Of a DNA stretch of 64,000 nt, positions 36,331 through 44,076 are shown piece by piece. Position 1 is the first letter of the stretch; every line of letters begins with the position of its first letter. The notes beneath the pieces are model-generated. The model searched no databases. It was not told the DNA's origin and was given only the letters and a program-made list of their open reading frames with translations. A program made the position numbers and the translations under genes. Source of the stretch: Verrucomicrobiaceae bacterium (GTDB lineage: Bacteria; Verrucomicrobiota; Verrucomicrobiia; Verrucomicrobiales; Verrucomicrobiaceae); assembly GCA_016795365.1 (NCBI GenBank), contig JAEUHN010000017.1, positions 310,001-374,000 of the forward strand, given 5' to 3'.

Positions 36331-37749
36331 ATGATCCGATTTGTCCTCGCGCTTGCGCTGCTCTCAACTTCAGCCGCTTTGGCGCAGCGGCCTAACATCA
36401 TTTACATCCTGGCGGATGATCTCGGCATTGGAGACCTGAGCTGTTACGGCCAGAAGATGCTCACGACGCCTCACATCGATCGGCTGGCGAGCGAGGGCAT
36501 GAAGTTCACCAGGCACTATGCGGGCAACACTGTGTGCGCGCCTTCGCGTTGTGTGCTGATGACGGGCCTGCACACAGGGCACTGTCGAGTGCGGGGCAAT
36601 GGTCTGTGGACTATTCCTGACTCCGATTTGACGGTGCCAAAGGTCGTGAAACAAGCTGGATACGCGACGGCTTGCTTTGGCAAGTATGGACTCGGGAAGC
36701 CGTTGCCAGAGGACGATCCTCAGAGGAAGGGATTCGACGAGTTTTTTGGATACGTGGACACCAGCCATGCGCACAATTTCTATCCCACATTCCTGGTTCA
36801 TAACGGTTCGCGAGTGAAGTTGCCGAATGTGACAATTCCCCAGAGCGGCGGCCATGGGCATGAAGACTCGGGGGTGGCCACGAAGGATGGACGCAAGATC
36901 TGGGCACCTGCCTTGATTGCTCAGAAAGTGCAGGGCTTTCTGGACACGCAGTCCAAAGAGAAGCCCTTTTTTCTCTACTATGCTCTCAATCTGCCTCACG
37001 CGAACAACGAGGCGAAAAAGGGTTCTCCCTTGGGGCATGGACTGGAATCACCTGACTATGGCGAGTTTGCAAATCGAGACTGGCCTGATGTGGAGAAGGG
37101 ATTCGCGCAGTTTGTCCGATTCGTGGATGACCAAGTAGGTGCTGTGCTGGCAAAGCTACGGGAAAGAGGGCTGGATGACTCAACCTTGGTGTTCTTCTCG
37201 AGTGACAATGGTGCTCACGCGGAGGGTTTGCACGACAGCGACTTCTTCAACAGCAATGGAGATTACTCGGGCATCAAGCGAAGCATGACTGATGGTGGTA
37301 TCCGAACTCCGCTGCTGGCTCGCTGGCCCGGGAAGATCAAGGCGGGGACCGTGAACGATCATGTCAGTGGATTCCAGGATTTGATGCCTACCGTGGCTGC
37401 TCTGAGCGGAGCCACATTGGATGTTGGAACGGACGGAATCTCGATGGTGCCGACCTTGACAGGGCAGGGGACCCAGCGGCAGCACGAGTATTTGTATTGG
37501 AACTTCGATGAGCAAGGGGGTAAGCGGGCAGTGCTGCAGTGGCCGTGGAAGCTCATTCACCTCAATACCGGCGAGGGTAAGAAGCAGGGGAAATCCAAAG
37601 GCAGGGGGCAGCCTCTACAGGTGCAGTTGTTCAATCTCGACACTGATGTCGCCGAGCAGACCAACGTCGCATCCAGTCACCCTGACATCGTGACCCGGCT
37701 GGAGGCGAAAATGAGGGAGGCGTGGCAGGAACCGGTCGTAGCGCCCTGA
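36331..37749 (+). CDS. Secreted sulfatase (arylsulfatase type)
   Basis: The 472-residue protein has a signal peptide (MIRFVLALALLSTSAALAQ). The sulfatase fold shows NIIYILADDLGIGDLSCYG (metal-binding Asp pair), the formylglycine motif VCAPSRCVLMTGLHTG (C-x-P-x-R) and later VFFSSDNGAHAEG. A Cys-type sulfatase needs a formylglycine-generating enzyme. The SUMF1 domain at 2325-4286 lacks the catalytic cysteines, so the true activator must lie outside the window. The upstream in-frame start at 36220 is not preferred. Confidence 0.92.
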   Translation: MIRFVLALALLSTSAALAQRPNIIYILADDLGIGDLSCYGQKMLTTPHIDRLASEGMKFTRHYAGNTVCAPSRCVLMTGLHTGHCRVRGNGLWTIPDSDLTVPKVVKQAGYATACFGKYGLGKPLPEDDPQRKGFDEFFGYVDTSHAHNFYPTFLVHNGSRVKLPNVTIPQSGGHGHEDSGVATKDGRKIWAPALIAQKVQGFLDTQSKEKPFFLYYALNLPHANNEAKKGSPLGHGLESPDYGEFANRDWPDVEKGFAQFVRFVDDQVGAVLAKLRERGLDDSTLVFFSSDNGAHAEGLHDSDFFNSNGDYSGIKRSMTDGGIRTPLLARWPGKIKAGTVNDHVSGFQDLMPTVAALSGATLDVGTDGISMVPTLTGQGTQRQHEYLYWNFDEQGGKRAVLQWPWKLIHLNTGEGKKQGKSKGRGQPLQVQLFNLDTDVAEQTNVASSHPDIVTRLEAKMREAWQEPVVAP

Positions 37750-37787
37750 CGCTTGACGGATCAAGCATCCAGAGCCATGAGCCCACC

Positions 37788-38117
37788 ATGAAATGCATCG
37801 AGAGAATCGCCTTGGCCTGCTGCTCTATCATGTCTGTGGCTGGTTGCGTCGGGCCAGGGGGACTGCCATTTCCTCCGCCACCACCGCCGCTTCCCCCTTT
37901 GCCAGGATTCTCTTCGCAGCAGCCATCATATCCCGCCAGCGAGCCGCCGGAGTTGATTGCCGAGTATCGGAGTGGTTACGACATCGGAAGCCAGGATCGC
38001 GGTTACGGGTATCCTCAGGATGCCGGACGTGCCTATCAGCGCTTTGGGAGGAGTTATGAAAACGCCTTCAGAGAGGGCTATTTCGATGGCTACTCAGGGC
38101 GTCCGATGCAGCGATAA
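37788..38117 (+). CDS. Small proline-rich lipoprotein
   Basis: The 109-residue protein has a lipoprotein signal (LACCSIMSVAGC, lipobox VAGC) and a proline-rich stretch (PFPPPPPPLPPLPGF) that probably acts as a spacer. A Tyr/Gly/Arg-rich tail follows with repeats like GYDIGSQDRGYGYPQD and REGYFDGYSGRP. The tail resembles short YGxxxG repeats of envelope lipoproteins. Its last 50 nt overlap the convergent DUF4126 gene. No function can be assigned. Confidence 0.65.
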   Translation: MKCIERIALACCSIMSVAGCVGPGGLPFPPPPPPLPPLPGFSSQQPSYPASEPPELIAEYRSGYDIGSQDRGYGYPQDAGRAYQRFGRSYENAFREGYFDGYSGRPMQR

Positions 38118-38763
38118 ACCGAAGGTCAAGCTTCCTTACGGCAGCGAAGGCTGAGACTCGGCGCCATTCTTCACTCGTCAAGATGCGGCGGCCCGAGCTT
38201 CGAAGGACTCGCCAAACTCGAGGCAAGACGAGCCAAAGCACCACTAACGCGATCACGAAGATGAAGAACGCTGCGACCGGCGCGAGGAAAGCCAAGGCTG
38301 AGCCGCCAACCACCGCAGCATCCTCACCAACGCTGAGGGCGATATTGCTTACGGGTTCGGGCGAGTGATTGGCCAGCAGGCGCGTGCCCGCTTTGGTGGC
38401 ATGAGTAGTCAATGCAGCACCGCCCGCCAGGAGACCAGCGATGACTTGTATTTCGGGGGACATGTCGCCGAGTGCCTGAAGGGCCAGCAATGTGCCCCCA
38501 GCCGGGCGAATGAGGGTGTGGACCGTATCCCAGAGAGAATCAACCCAGGGAACCTTGTCGGCAAAAAACTCCACAAGGTAAAGGACACCCGCCACGCCGA
38601 TGACCCATGGGTGGCCTAGCACGGCCAGCTCGTGATGTTGGTCGGCCAGATGAAGCAAATTGAAGTGCATCAAGATGCCGGAGAGAAAGACCGTCAGGTA
38701 GAGGTTCAAGCCTGCAAGGGAGGCAAGTCCTAGCGCAAGACCGAGTTGTTCGAGAATGTGCAT
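38068..38763 (-). CDS. DUF4126-family membrane protein
   Basis: The 231-residue inner-membrane protein has about five helices. The N-terminus GLALGLASLAGLNLYLTVFL and the segment WVIGVAGVLYLVEFFADKVP followed by SLWDTVHTLIRPAGGTLLAL are characteristic of DUF4126, a widespread family of unknown role. The C-terminal 35 residues are basic and cytosolic. It is convergent and overlapping with the small lipoprotein gene. Confidence 0.85.
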   Translation of the reverse strand: MHILEQLGLALGLASLAGLNLYLTVFLSGILMHFNLLHLADQHHELAVLGHPWVIGVAGVLYLVEFFADKVPWVDSLWDTVHTLIRPAGGTLLALQALGDMSPEIQVIAGLLAGGAALTTHATKAGTRLLANHSPEPVSNIALSVGEDAAVVGGSALAFLAPVAAFFIFVIALVVLWLVLPRVWRVLRSSGRRILTSEEWRRVSAFAAVRKLDLRFIAASDALSSHRNSPL

Positions 38764-38966
38764 GGCTAGCGATTATCATGGATCGTGTGTCCGGCGATTC
38801 CAAGTTCCGAGTTGCTTTCTAGGGTGCTCTGATCGTGGCACTCGAGCTTGAGTGGGAACTTCACATTCTCCTTGCCAAAGCTATCTTCTGTGGTTGACTC
38901 GCGGCTCCCAAAACCGAAATAAACACACGTCGGCCAAGGAGGTCGATAAAAGATAAAGATAACACA

Positions 38967-39227
38967 ATGAGCCAAGTCGTTTTCCAGGATACCAAGTCGT
39001 TCAAACTGCATGATAAAGACACCGGCAGCGCCGATGTGCAGGTGGTTCGTCTGACGGATCGTATCAATCATCTCACGCAGCACCTTGCTACCAATGCTAA
39101 GGATCATAGCTCCCGTCGTGGGCTGCTGCAGATGGTTGCTCGTCGTCGTAAATTGCTCGACTACCTGAAGGCTCATTCCGAAGAGCGTTACAAGACGCTT
39201 CTCACCAGCCTCAAGCTGCGTCGCTAA
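38967..39227 (+). CDS. rpsO: 30S ribosomal protein S15
   Basis: The 86-residue primary rRNA-binding protein of the small subunit has the family motifs [20 protein letters not shown] and [20 protein letters not shown], and a normal length. It directly precedes pnp as in many bacteria, but a strong hairpin follows it, so much of the rpsO message ends before pnp. Autoregulation through its leader is known for S15; I did not identify the element here. Confidence 0.98.
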   Translation: MSQVVFQDTKSFKLHDKDTGSADVQVVRLTDRINHLTQHLATNAKDHSSRRGLLQMVARRRKLLDYLKAHSEERYKTLLTSLKLRR

Positions 39228-39238
39228 ATAAACTTTTT

Positions 39239-39274
39239 CGAAGGGTGATGGTCTCCATCACCCTTCGGTCGTTT
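39239..39274 (+). terminator. rpsO-pnp intergenic terminator/processing hairpin
   Basis: A perfect 13-bp stem (39239-39251 with 39255-39267) has a 3-nt loop and is followed by GGTCGTTTT. In other bacteria this position carries a terminator and an RNase III site controlling pnp. Confidence 0.85.
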
Positions 39275-39452
39275 TAGAGGGCTGCGTTTTCCGCCGGGAG
39301 CGGACCGCCAAGTTGCCCTGCTAGACGATCTTCAGCAGCAGCGGAGATTCCATAGTAGCACTGGGTTCTACATGACCTTGCTCTTCTTTCATGGTGCCTC
39401 CGTGCCTTGATGCTTTCCCACCCAAACCAAAACACAACACAACAGCCAAACT

Positions 39453-41600
39453 ATGGCCATCTACAAACAAACAGTCCAGCTCGGAGCTGGCTCCCTCGAA
39501 ATCGAAACCGGCAAGTTCGCAAAGCTTGCTGACGGCGCCGTCACCGTGCGCATCGGCGATACCATCGTCATCGTCACCGCCGTCTCGGCGACCAAAGTCA
39601 AAGATGGGCAGGACTTCTTCCCGCTCTCCGTCGAATACAAAGAAAAAGCCTCCGCAGCAGGCCGCTTCCCCGGCGGTTACTTCAAGCGCGAAGGCCGCCC
39701 GACCGAAAAGGAAATCCTCACCTGCCGCATGACGGACCGCCCATTGCGTCCGTTGTTCCCGAAGGGCTACTACTACGACACTCAGGTCGTCGCCATTCTG
39801 CTCAGCGCTGACGGCGAGAACGATCCTGACATCTGCGCCATGAACGGTGCTTCCGCCGCGCTTTGCGTGTCGGACATCCCGTTCGCAGGCCCTGTCGGTG
39901 CCGTGCGCATCGGCCGCATCAATGGCGAGTTCATCGTCAACCCTACCCAGACCCAGCGTCTCGATAGCGATCTCGACCTCGTTTACGTCGGCAACAAGAC
40001 CGACGTCATCATGATCGAAGGCGCTGCCAATGAACTCCCAGAAGCCGACTTCGTGAAGGCTCTCCACTTCGCCCAGAGCGAAGTCGTGAAGATCGTCGCC
40101 GCTCAGGAAGAACTCACCAAGCTCGCGGGCAAGCCCAAGCGCGAAGTGCCGCTCATGCTCGTGAAGGACGAACTGCTCGAAGTTGCGTATGCCGTCGCTG
40201 GCGATCGCATCGAAGCCGCTCTCTACACCCCTTCCAAGGTCGCTCGCGGCAAGGCCGTCGGCGCTCTCAAGGATGAAGTCAGCGAAGCCATCAAGGCCAA
40301 GTTCCCAGAAGCCACCAGCTTCGAGATCAGCCAGGCCTTCGATTACCTCCAAAAGAAAGCCTTCCGCATCTCCATCCTCGACAAGAAGAACCGTTGCGAC
40401 GGCCGCGGCATCGACCAGATCCGCCCGCTCTCCGGTGAAGCCTCCGTGCTTCCCCGCACGCACGGCTCCGCCACCTTCACCCGCGGCGAAACGATGGCTC
40501 TTGCCATCGCCACGCTGGCCCCGGCTGACGAAGCCCAGGAAATGGACACCTACGCCGGTGGCCCTGAGTCCAAGCGCTTCATCCTGCACTACAACTTCCC
40601 TCCGTTCTCCGTCGGTGAGACCGGTCGCTTCGGCGGCCAGAACCGTCGTGAAATCGGCCACGGCGCGCTCGCCGAGCGCTCCATCGCTCCGGTCATTCCG
40701 AGCAAGGAACAGTTTCCGTATGCAATCCGCGTCAGCAGCGAAGTCATGGAGTCCAACGGCTCCACCTCGATGGCCTCGGTTTGCTCCGGCGTCATGGCCC
40801 TCATGGACGCAGGCGTGCCAATCAAGCGCCCCGTCGCTGGTATCAGCGTTGGCCTCGTCTCCGAATACGAAGGCGAGAAGATGAGCCGCTACCTGACGAT
40901 GCTCGACATCATCGGCAGCGAAGACCACTTCGGCGACATGGACTTCAAGCTCTGCGGCACCACCGAAGGCGTCACCGGCTACCAGCTTGACCTCAAGCTC
41001 CCCGGCATCCCCCTCGCCATCCTCGAAGAAGCCATCGTCAAGGCCGTCAAGGGCCGCACCGAAGTCCTCTCCGCGATGAACGCTGGCATTAGCGAAATCA
41101 AGCCGCTCAGCCCGTATGCACCGCGCATCGAAGTGGTGAAGATCAACCCCGACAAGATCGGCGAACTCATCGGACCTGGCGGCAAGAACATCAAGGGCAT
41201 CCAGGCTGAGTCCGGCGCTGAAATCAGCATCGAAGACGACGGCACGGTTTACATCTACGCGAACCGCAAGGAGTCGCTGGAGCGCGCCATCGAGATGATC
41301 TCCGGCACCTCGCAGGAAATCGAGATCGGCAAGACCTACACCGGCAAGATCGTGAGCACGACCAACTTCGGCGCGTTCATGAACCTTGGCGGCAAGAAGG
41401 ACGGCCTCATCCACATCAGCGAACTCGCCGACTTCCGCGTCAACAAGACCGAAGACGTCGTCAAGGTCGGCGACATCGTCACCGCCAAGTGCATCGGCGT
41501 CGATGACAAGGGCCGCGTGAAGATGAGCCGCAAGATCGCCATGAAGGAGAAAGACGCCGCCGCGAAAGCCGCTGCTGGCGAAGCTCCTGCCGCTGAGTAA
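39453..41600 (+). CDS. pnp: Polyribonucleotide nucleotidyltransferase
   Basis: The 715-residue PNPase is a phosphorolytic 3'-5' exoribonuclease. Two RNase PH domains are seen ([39 protein letters not shown]), separated by an all-helical domain. The C-terminus has a KH domain ([20 protein letters not shown]) and an S1 domain ([33 protein letters not shown]). The length is typical. In other bacteria PNPase partners Ro60 and Y RNA in an RNA-degradation machine, which gives the Ro60-Y RNA locus a few kilobases downstream added interest. Confidence 0.98.
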   Translation: MAIYKQTVQLGAGSLEIETGKFAKLADGAVTVRIGDTIVIVTAVSATKVKDGQDFFPLSVEYKEKASAAGRFPGGYFKREGRPTEKEILTCRMTDRPLRPLFPKGYYYDTQVVAILLSADGENDPDICAMNGASAALCVSDIPFAGPVGAVRIGRINGEFIVNPTQTQRLDSDLDLVYVGNKTDVIMIEGAANELPEADFVKALHFAQSEVVKIVAAQEELTKLAGKPKREVPLMLVKDELLEVAYAVAGDRIEAALYTPSKVARGKAVGALKDEVSEAIKAKFPEATSFEISQAFDYLQKKAFRISILDKKNRCDGRGIDQIRPLSGEASVLPRTHGSATFTRGETMALAIATLAPADEAQEMDTYAGGPESKRFILHYNFPPFSVGETGRFGGQNRREIGHGALAERSIAPVIPSKEQFPYAIRVSSEVMESNGSTSMASVCSGVMALMDAGVPIKRPVAGISVGLVSEYEGEKMSRYLTMLDIIGSEDHFGDMDFKLCGTTEGVTGYQLDLKLPGIPLAILEEAIVKAVKGRTEVLSAMNAGISEIKPLSPYAPRIEVVKINPDKIGELIGPGGKNIKGIQAESGAEISIEDDGTVYIYANRKESLERAIEMISGTSQEIEIGKTYTGKIVSTTNFGAFMNLGGKKDGLIHISELADFRVNKTEDVVKVGDIVTAKCIGVDDKGRVKMSRKIAMKEKDAAAKAAAGEAPAAE

Positions 41601-41627
41601 TCACGGCCTGACCACCATCCAACCAAG

Positions 41628-41657
41628 AACGGCAGCCAGACGACTGGCTGCCGTTTT
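41628..41657 (+). terminator. pnp terminator
   Basis: A perfect 12-bp stem (41628-41639 with 41644-41655) with a tetraloop, followed by TTCC. Confidence 0.9.
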
Positions 41658-41791
41658 CCTTGTGTGCTTTGTGATACTTGCTTACTCAGGTCGGCGCCGG
41701 TTTGTGAACGACGTTTCACAGGTCCGCTCTTCATGTCATGTGGTGCGGTCAGTGACTTACCTACCGTTCAAAAACATAAAGATAAAAAAAG

Positions 41792-41827
41792 ATTTGACGA
41801 AGCTTGGAGACTGATTAGACTCCGCGC
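41792..41827 (+). promoter_or_regulatory. Putative sigma-70 promoter before an unassigned RNA
   Basis: The -35-like TTGACG near 41793 is followed after about 16 nt by TAGACT (-10-like). An AT-rich tract rich in A precedes it. It would start a transcript of about 200 nt ending at the 42023 hairpin. The boxes are seen by eye only. Confidence 0.4.
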
Positions 41828-41829
41828 AC

Positions 41830-42059
41830 CTTCATAGACTATGAACTCAATCCACCCCGCCATGATTACAGCCGCCTCCGTCAGGGGCGTATTGTGCTGG
41901 CAGGGTATGCCGATACTTGGTGGCAGTTATCAACTGCGTGCAGGGGAGAAATCTAACCCGACCACCACTTCAGCGAGCGCGCGACCGTAGAGTCGCATCG
42001 AGTTCCACAATAAGGATTTTCGAACCCCGCTCGCCCTCCGGCCAGCGGGGTTTCTTTTT
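41830..42059 (+). ncRNA. Putative structured small RNA of about 200 nt
   Basis: Between the promoter-like boxes and a strong terminator no ORF looks coding on either strand. Small hairpins are visible (GGCA...TGCC near 41900; GCAGTT...AACTGC near 41922-41936; GCGAC...GTCGC near 41980). I could not match it to tmRNA, 6S, SRP or RNase P RNA. It lies directly upstream of the tRNA-like array and could be its leader or an independent sRNA. Confidence 0.35.
42023..42059 (+). terminator. Rho-independent terminator
   Basis: A 9-bp GC-rich stem (42023-42031 with 42044-42052) is followed by TCTTTTTG. Confidence 0.8.
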
Positions 42060-42629
42060 GGGTCCGATGGCCCACAAGCAAGCAACCGCAAGTATTCCAG
42101 ACCATGACTTAGCATTTCATTATTCCATCAGGGCAACAAAAAGCCCCGTCACCGGCGGCAACCGATGACGAGGCAGAACGGCCACTGAGCACGAACAGTT
42201 TAGCGACTGCACCTCGAACTCCGTAACCTGATCGCAGGTTACCCAGTCATCACCCTTCGTCAACCCATCGCCCTGCGCGATGCGCGTGTGAGACGAGGTC
42301 TCTGATGGCAATCGATGTCCGTGTTCACTGCCGCTTTGGAGCCTCCAAAAGTTTCCAATTCTCCAACGGCTTGAGTGATCACGCTGATAGGTATTCCATG
42401 TATCTGTCCGCGACCCCAGATCAGTCACGGGAGGTGTGCCACAAACACCGAAACATCCGCCACGTAAATCCAGCGGGTGCGATCTCTGAAACACGAGATG
42501 GCAGCGGTGTCGGTCCATTTTTTCAAATAGCCCGGACATCCCCTCAAGGGTGCCGGGAACAGTTCTTTGTTCAATCAACTGGGCGCGCGTGCGACGATGC
42601 AAGTTGTGCGCGCGCCCGGACTTTCTGAA
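42060..42629. other. Non-coding stretch with many perfect hairpins
   Basis: No ORF here reads like a protein; the long minus-strand frame 42120-42734 has shadow composition. Visible palindromes include GTAACCTG/CAGGTTAC around 42226-42245, TTTGGA/TCCAAA around 42336-42350, and GGGCGCGCG/CGCGCGCCC around 42581-42617. T-loop-like strings (TGCGAC, TGCAAGT) occur near 42590-42606. It may hold further degenerate tRNA-like units or a separate RNA, but none could be folded convincingly. Confidence 0.4.
42136..42174 (-). terminator. Minus-strand rho-independent terminator
   Basis: Read on the minus strand, a 13-position stem (11 paired; 42162-42174 with 42143-42155) is followed by TTTTTG. A TTGACG promoter-like box lies about 120 nt upstream on the same strand, so a short antisense-direction RNA is possible. 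Confidence 0.5.
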
Positions 42630-42704
42630 ACGGAGGTGGCAGACAAGCAATGCAGCGCGACTCCAAATCCGCCGATGTGGGAGCGTTACCCACCCTCCGT
42701 GCCA
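42630..42704 (+). tRNA. tRNA-Trp(CCA), non-canonical elbow
   Basis: The acceptor ACGGAGG (42630-42636) pairs perfectly with CCTCCGT (42694-42700). Discriminator G and encoded CCA follow. The D-arm GCA/TGC has loop GACAAGCAA (no GG). The anticodon loop CTCCAAA gives CCA at 42663-42665; the anticodon stem has a bulged C. The T-arm GTGGG/CCCAC has loop AGCGTTA instead of TTCRANY. G73 and an A1-U72 pair are the bacterial Trp identity elements. It is the first clear member of the array. Confidence 0.8.
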
Positions 42705-42870
42705 GGTGTCCGAAGAGAATTCACAAGACTGCAAGGAAGGCTACGCCATCGGGCCGGACGGTTTGGATGGGAGAGAGAAGAGCCGTTGAAGCAACAGCAC
42801 GCCCGAGAAGCGACGCTGATGCTGTCCGGTGGGTGTGCGCGGTCCCTTGTGGTCTTTTGGATTCTTTATT
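42705..42870 (+). other. Array interval without a resolved tRNA
   Basis: 166 nt between the Trp and Met genes. The hairpin ACAGCA/TGCTGT near 42794-42825 is visible, but no complete acceptor/T-arm set could be found. It may contain a further degenerate or insertion-bearing unit. Confidence 0.35.
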
Positions 42871-42943
42871 GGCGGGAAGGAGGAGTCTCCAGCCAGGTCT
42901 CATAAGCCCGGCTTTCTGTGTGCGACTCACAGTCCCGCAACCA
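42871..42943 (+). tRNA. tRNA-Met(CAT), non-canonical elbow
   Basis: The acceptor GGCGGGA (42871-42877) pairs with TCCCGCA (42933-42939) in six of seven positions. Discriminator A and encoded CCA follow, then the linker TTTCATT that recurs in the array. The anticodon loop CTCATAA gives CAT at 42901-42903, with a stem of four pairs in five. The T-arm CTGTG/CACAG has loop TGCGACT. The D-arm is reduced (GGAG/CTCC with loop GAGT). It ends 23 nt before the GNAT gene. Confidence 0.65.
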
Positions 42944-42966
42944 TTTCATTCAACATCAACAACACC

Positions 42967-43494
42967 ATGTTCACCGAACTAACCCTCCCCATCAGTCGCG
43001 GACGCCTTCGACGGGCTTGCGATGAAGACCTTCATGATTTGGTCCGCCATGCCAACAACCCGAAGTTGATTCATTGGCTGGTGGACGCCTTCCCGCATCC
43101 ATACACCGAGGCTCATGGCCGTGCTTTCTTGAAGCGAGTCGCGGAGGATCGAAGCGAAGAAGTTTTCGCCATCGAGATTGCCGGCAAGTTAGCTGGCGAG
43201 ATTGGCCTTCGTCCGGGTCAACACGAGCGACGTTTCGTCTGCGGCATCGGTTACTGGCTTGCCGAAGAGTTTTGGGGCCACGGCATCATGAGCGAGGCCG
43301 TGCGTGTCACGACGGATCATTTGCTGAGCGACCTTGGCTTTGTCCGCATCGAGACGGATGTCTATGAGCCCAACGTCGGCTCGCAACGAGTGCTCTTGAA
43401 GGCTGGCTTTCAGCTGGAGTCACGTCGTCGAAAGGCCGTCGTGAAGCACGGCACGATCTACGATTGCCTGCACTTCGCAAAGCTCCGTGATTGA
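42967..43494 (+). CDS. GNAT N-acetyltransferase (RimJ/RimL type) inside the tRNA array
   Basis: The 175-residue acetyltransferase has ISRGRLRRACDEDLHDLVRH at the start, and the acetyl-CoA site GIGYWLAEEFWGHGIMSEAV, where the usual R/QxxGxG/A loop is modified. ETDVYEPNVGSQRVLLKAGF is the conserved RimL-type C-terminal motif. It lies between tRNA-Met and tRNA-Ile genes, with the same spacer style (CCATTTCATT), so it is probably co-transcribed with the array. RimJ/RimL proteins modify protein N-termini, and other GNATs act on charged tRNA. A role for this one in handling the array's aminoacyl-tRNAs is a guess from position. Start at 42967; the frame is open upstream through the tRNA. Confidence 0.85.
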   Translation: MFTELTLPISRGRLRRACDEDLHDLVRHANNPKLIHWLVDAFPHPYTEAHGRAFLKRVAEDRSEEVFAIEIAGKLAGEIGLRPGQHERRFVCGIGYWLAEEFWGHGIMSEAVRVTTDHLLSDLGFVRIETDVYEPNVGSQRVLLKAGFQLESRRRKAVVKHGTIYDCLHFAKLRD

Positions 43495-43517
43495 TCCCAG
43501 GCACTCATTTCTCAATT

Positions 43518-43591
43518 CCCTCCGTAGCTCAAAAGCAGAGCCGTCCGTTGATAACGGACAGACCGAGGCGCGATACCTCGCGGAGGGACCA
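43518..43591 (+). tRNA. tRNA-Ile(GAT), non-canonical elbow
   Basis: The acceptor CCCTCCG (43518-43524) pairs with CGGAGGG (43581-43587), then A and encoded CCA. The D-arm GCTC/GAGC has loop AAAAGCA (no GG). The anticodon stem GTCCG/CGGAC has loop TTGATAA, anticodon GAT at 43550-43552. The T-arm CGAGG/CCTCG has loop CGCGATA (G55, C56). All arms pair perfectly. Confidence 0.88.
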
Positions 43592-43603
43592 TTTCAATTT
43601 CAT

Positions 43604-43679
43604 CGCTGGATGACGTAGTTAGTCTGCGCGTCTCCCTGAAGAGGAGAAGGTCTTGGTGCAATTCCAAGTCCAGCGGCCA
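43604..43679 (+). tRNA. tRNA-Phe(GAA), non-canonical elbow
   Basis: The acceptor CGCTGGA (43604-43610) pairs with TCCAGCG (43669-43675), then G and encoded CCA. The anticodon stem TCTCC/GGAGA has loop CTGAAGA, anticodon GAA at 43638-43640. The T-arm CTTGG/CCAAG has loop TGCAATT. The D-arm is unusual and can be drawn as CGTA/TGCG around GTTAGTC. Discriminator G73 differs from the A73 expected for bacterial Phe tRNA. Confidence 0.85.
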
Positions 43680-43686
43680 ACTCATC

Positions 43687-43818
43687 GCGCTATTGGTGTA
43701 ACAGTAACACGCCGGTTTTCCAAACCGATGTCGTCAGGGCAACGCCTTGCCGCAGCAGCGGCATCCATGAAGCGAAGCCAAACTGCATGGGCGAAGCCAA
43801 CACTGACATAGCGCACCA
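43687..43818 (+). tRNA. tRNA-Gly(TCC) with about 60-nt insertion in the T-loop
   Basis: The acceptor GCGCTAT (43687-43693) pairs perfectly with ATAGCGC (43808-43814), followed by A and encoded CCA. The D-arm GTGT/ACAC has loop AACAGTA. The anticodon loop TTTCCAA gives TCC at 43719-43721. The T-stem GTCAG (43733-43737) pairs with CTGAC (43803-43807), but the enclosed loop is 65 nt instead of 7. The loop starts GGCAACG and contains hairpins TGCCGC/GCGGCA, CCATG/CATGG and two GCGAAGC-type mini-hairpins. A homologous insertion sits in the Leu(CAA) unit. Whether it is spliced or retained is unknown. Confidence 0.75.
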
Positions 43819-43827
43819 CTTCATCAT

Positions 43828-43904
43828 TCCCTTCGTGGTGTCATCAGTCAGCACTCGACCCTGTGAAGGTCGCGGAGCCGGTGCGAATCCGGCCGAGGGA
43901 ACCA
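43828..43904 (+). tRNA. tRNA-His(GTG), non-canonical elbow
   Basis: Acceptor TCCCT(T)CG (from 43828) pairs with CGAGGGA (43894-43900) with one bulged T, then A and encoded CCA. The D-arm GTGT/GCAC has loop CATCAGTCA. The anticodon stem CGACC/GGTCG has loop CTGTGAA, anticodon GTG at 43863-43865. The T-arm GCCGG/CCGGC has loop TGCGAAT. The bacterial His hallmark (G-1 opposite C73) is missing: the discriminator is A. Confidence 0.82.
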
Positions 43905-43911
43905 TTTCATC

Positions 43912-43986
43912 CATGCGCAAGGCAAAGAGACCAGCCACTGCGCTGCAACCGCAGGCTACTCGGTGCAAGTCCGAGGCGCATGTCCA
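43912..43986 (+). tRNA. tRNA-Cys(GCA), non-canonical elbow
   Basis: The acceptor CATGCGC (43912-43918) pairs perfectly with GCGCATG (43976-43982). The discriminator is T, the key Cys identity base, followed by encoded CCA. The D-arm is GGC/GCC with a ten-base loop lacking GG. The anticodon stem CTGCG/CGCAG has loop CTGCAAC, anticodon GCA at 43945-43947. The T-arm CTCGG/CCGAG has loop TGCAAGT. Confidence 0.88.
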
Positions 43987-43994
43987 CTTTTCAA

Positions 43995-44070
43995 CGGATA
44001 CGAGGGAGTCAGCAAACCCGCTCGGCTTGGGACCGAGAGATACCGAGGGCAGCACTCGGGTGTCCGACCA
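43995..44070 (+). tRNA. tRNA-Pro(TGG), non-canonical elbow
   Basis: The acceptor CGGATAC (43995-44001) pairs with GTGTCCG (44060-44066; one G-U), then A and encoded CCA. The D-arm is GGG/CCC with loop AGTCAGCAAA. The anticodon stem CTCGG/CCGAG has loop CTTGGGA, anticodon TGG at 44028-44030. The T-arm CCGAG/CTCGG has loop GGCAGCA, the most divergent T-loop of the set but still with G55 and C56. Confidence 0.82.
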
Positions 44071-44076
44071 TTTCAT

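Noticed and set aside
39321-41414. 697-codon minus-strand frame opposite pnp
   Set aside because: An antisense shadow of the highly biased pnp coding sequence; the pnp product itself is unmistakable.
42120-42734. 204-codon minus-strand open frame
   Set aside because: Composition is shadow-like (many Cys, His, Arg, Trp without pattern), it crosses a hairpin terminator and overlaps the tRNA-Trp gene, and no domain is seen.
42890-42950. Minus-strand string resembling the 3' end of RNase P RNA (ACAGAA..GGGCTTAT)
   Set aside because: The other conserved RNase P regions are absent on that strand, the upstream sequence is the GNAT gene, and the plus strand folds well as tRNA-Met.
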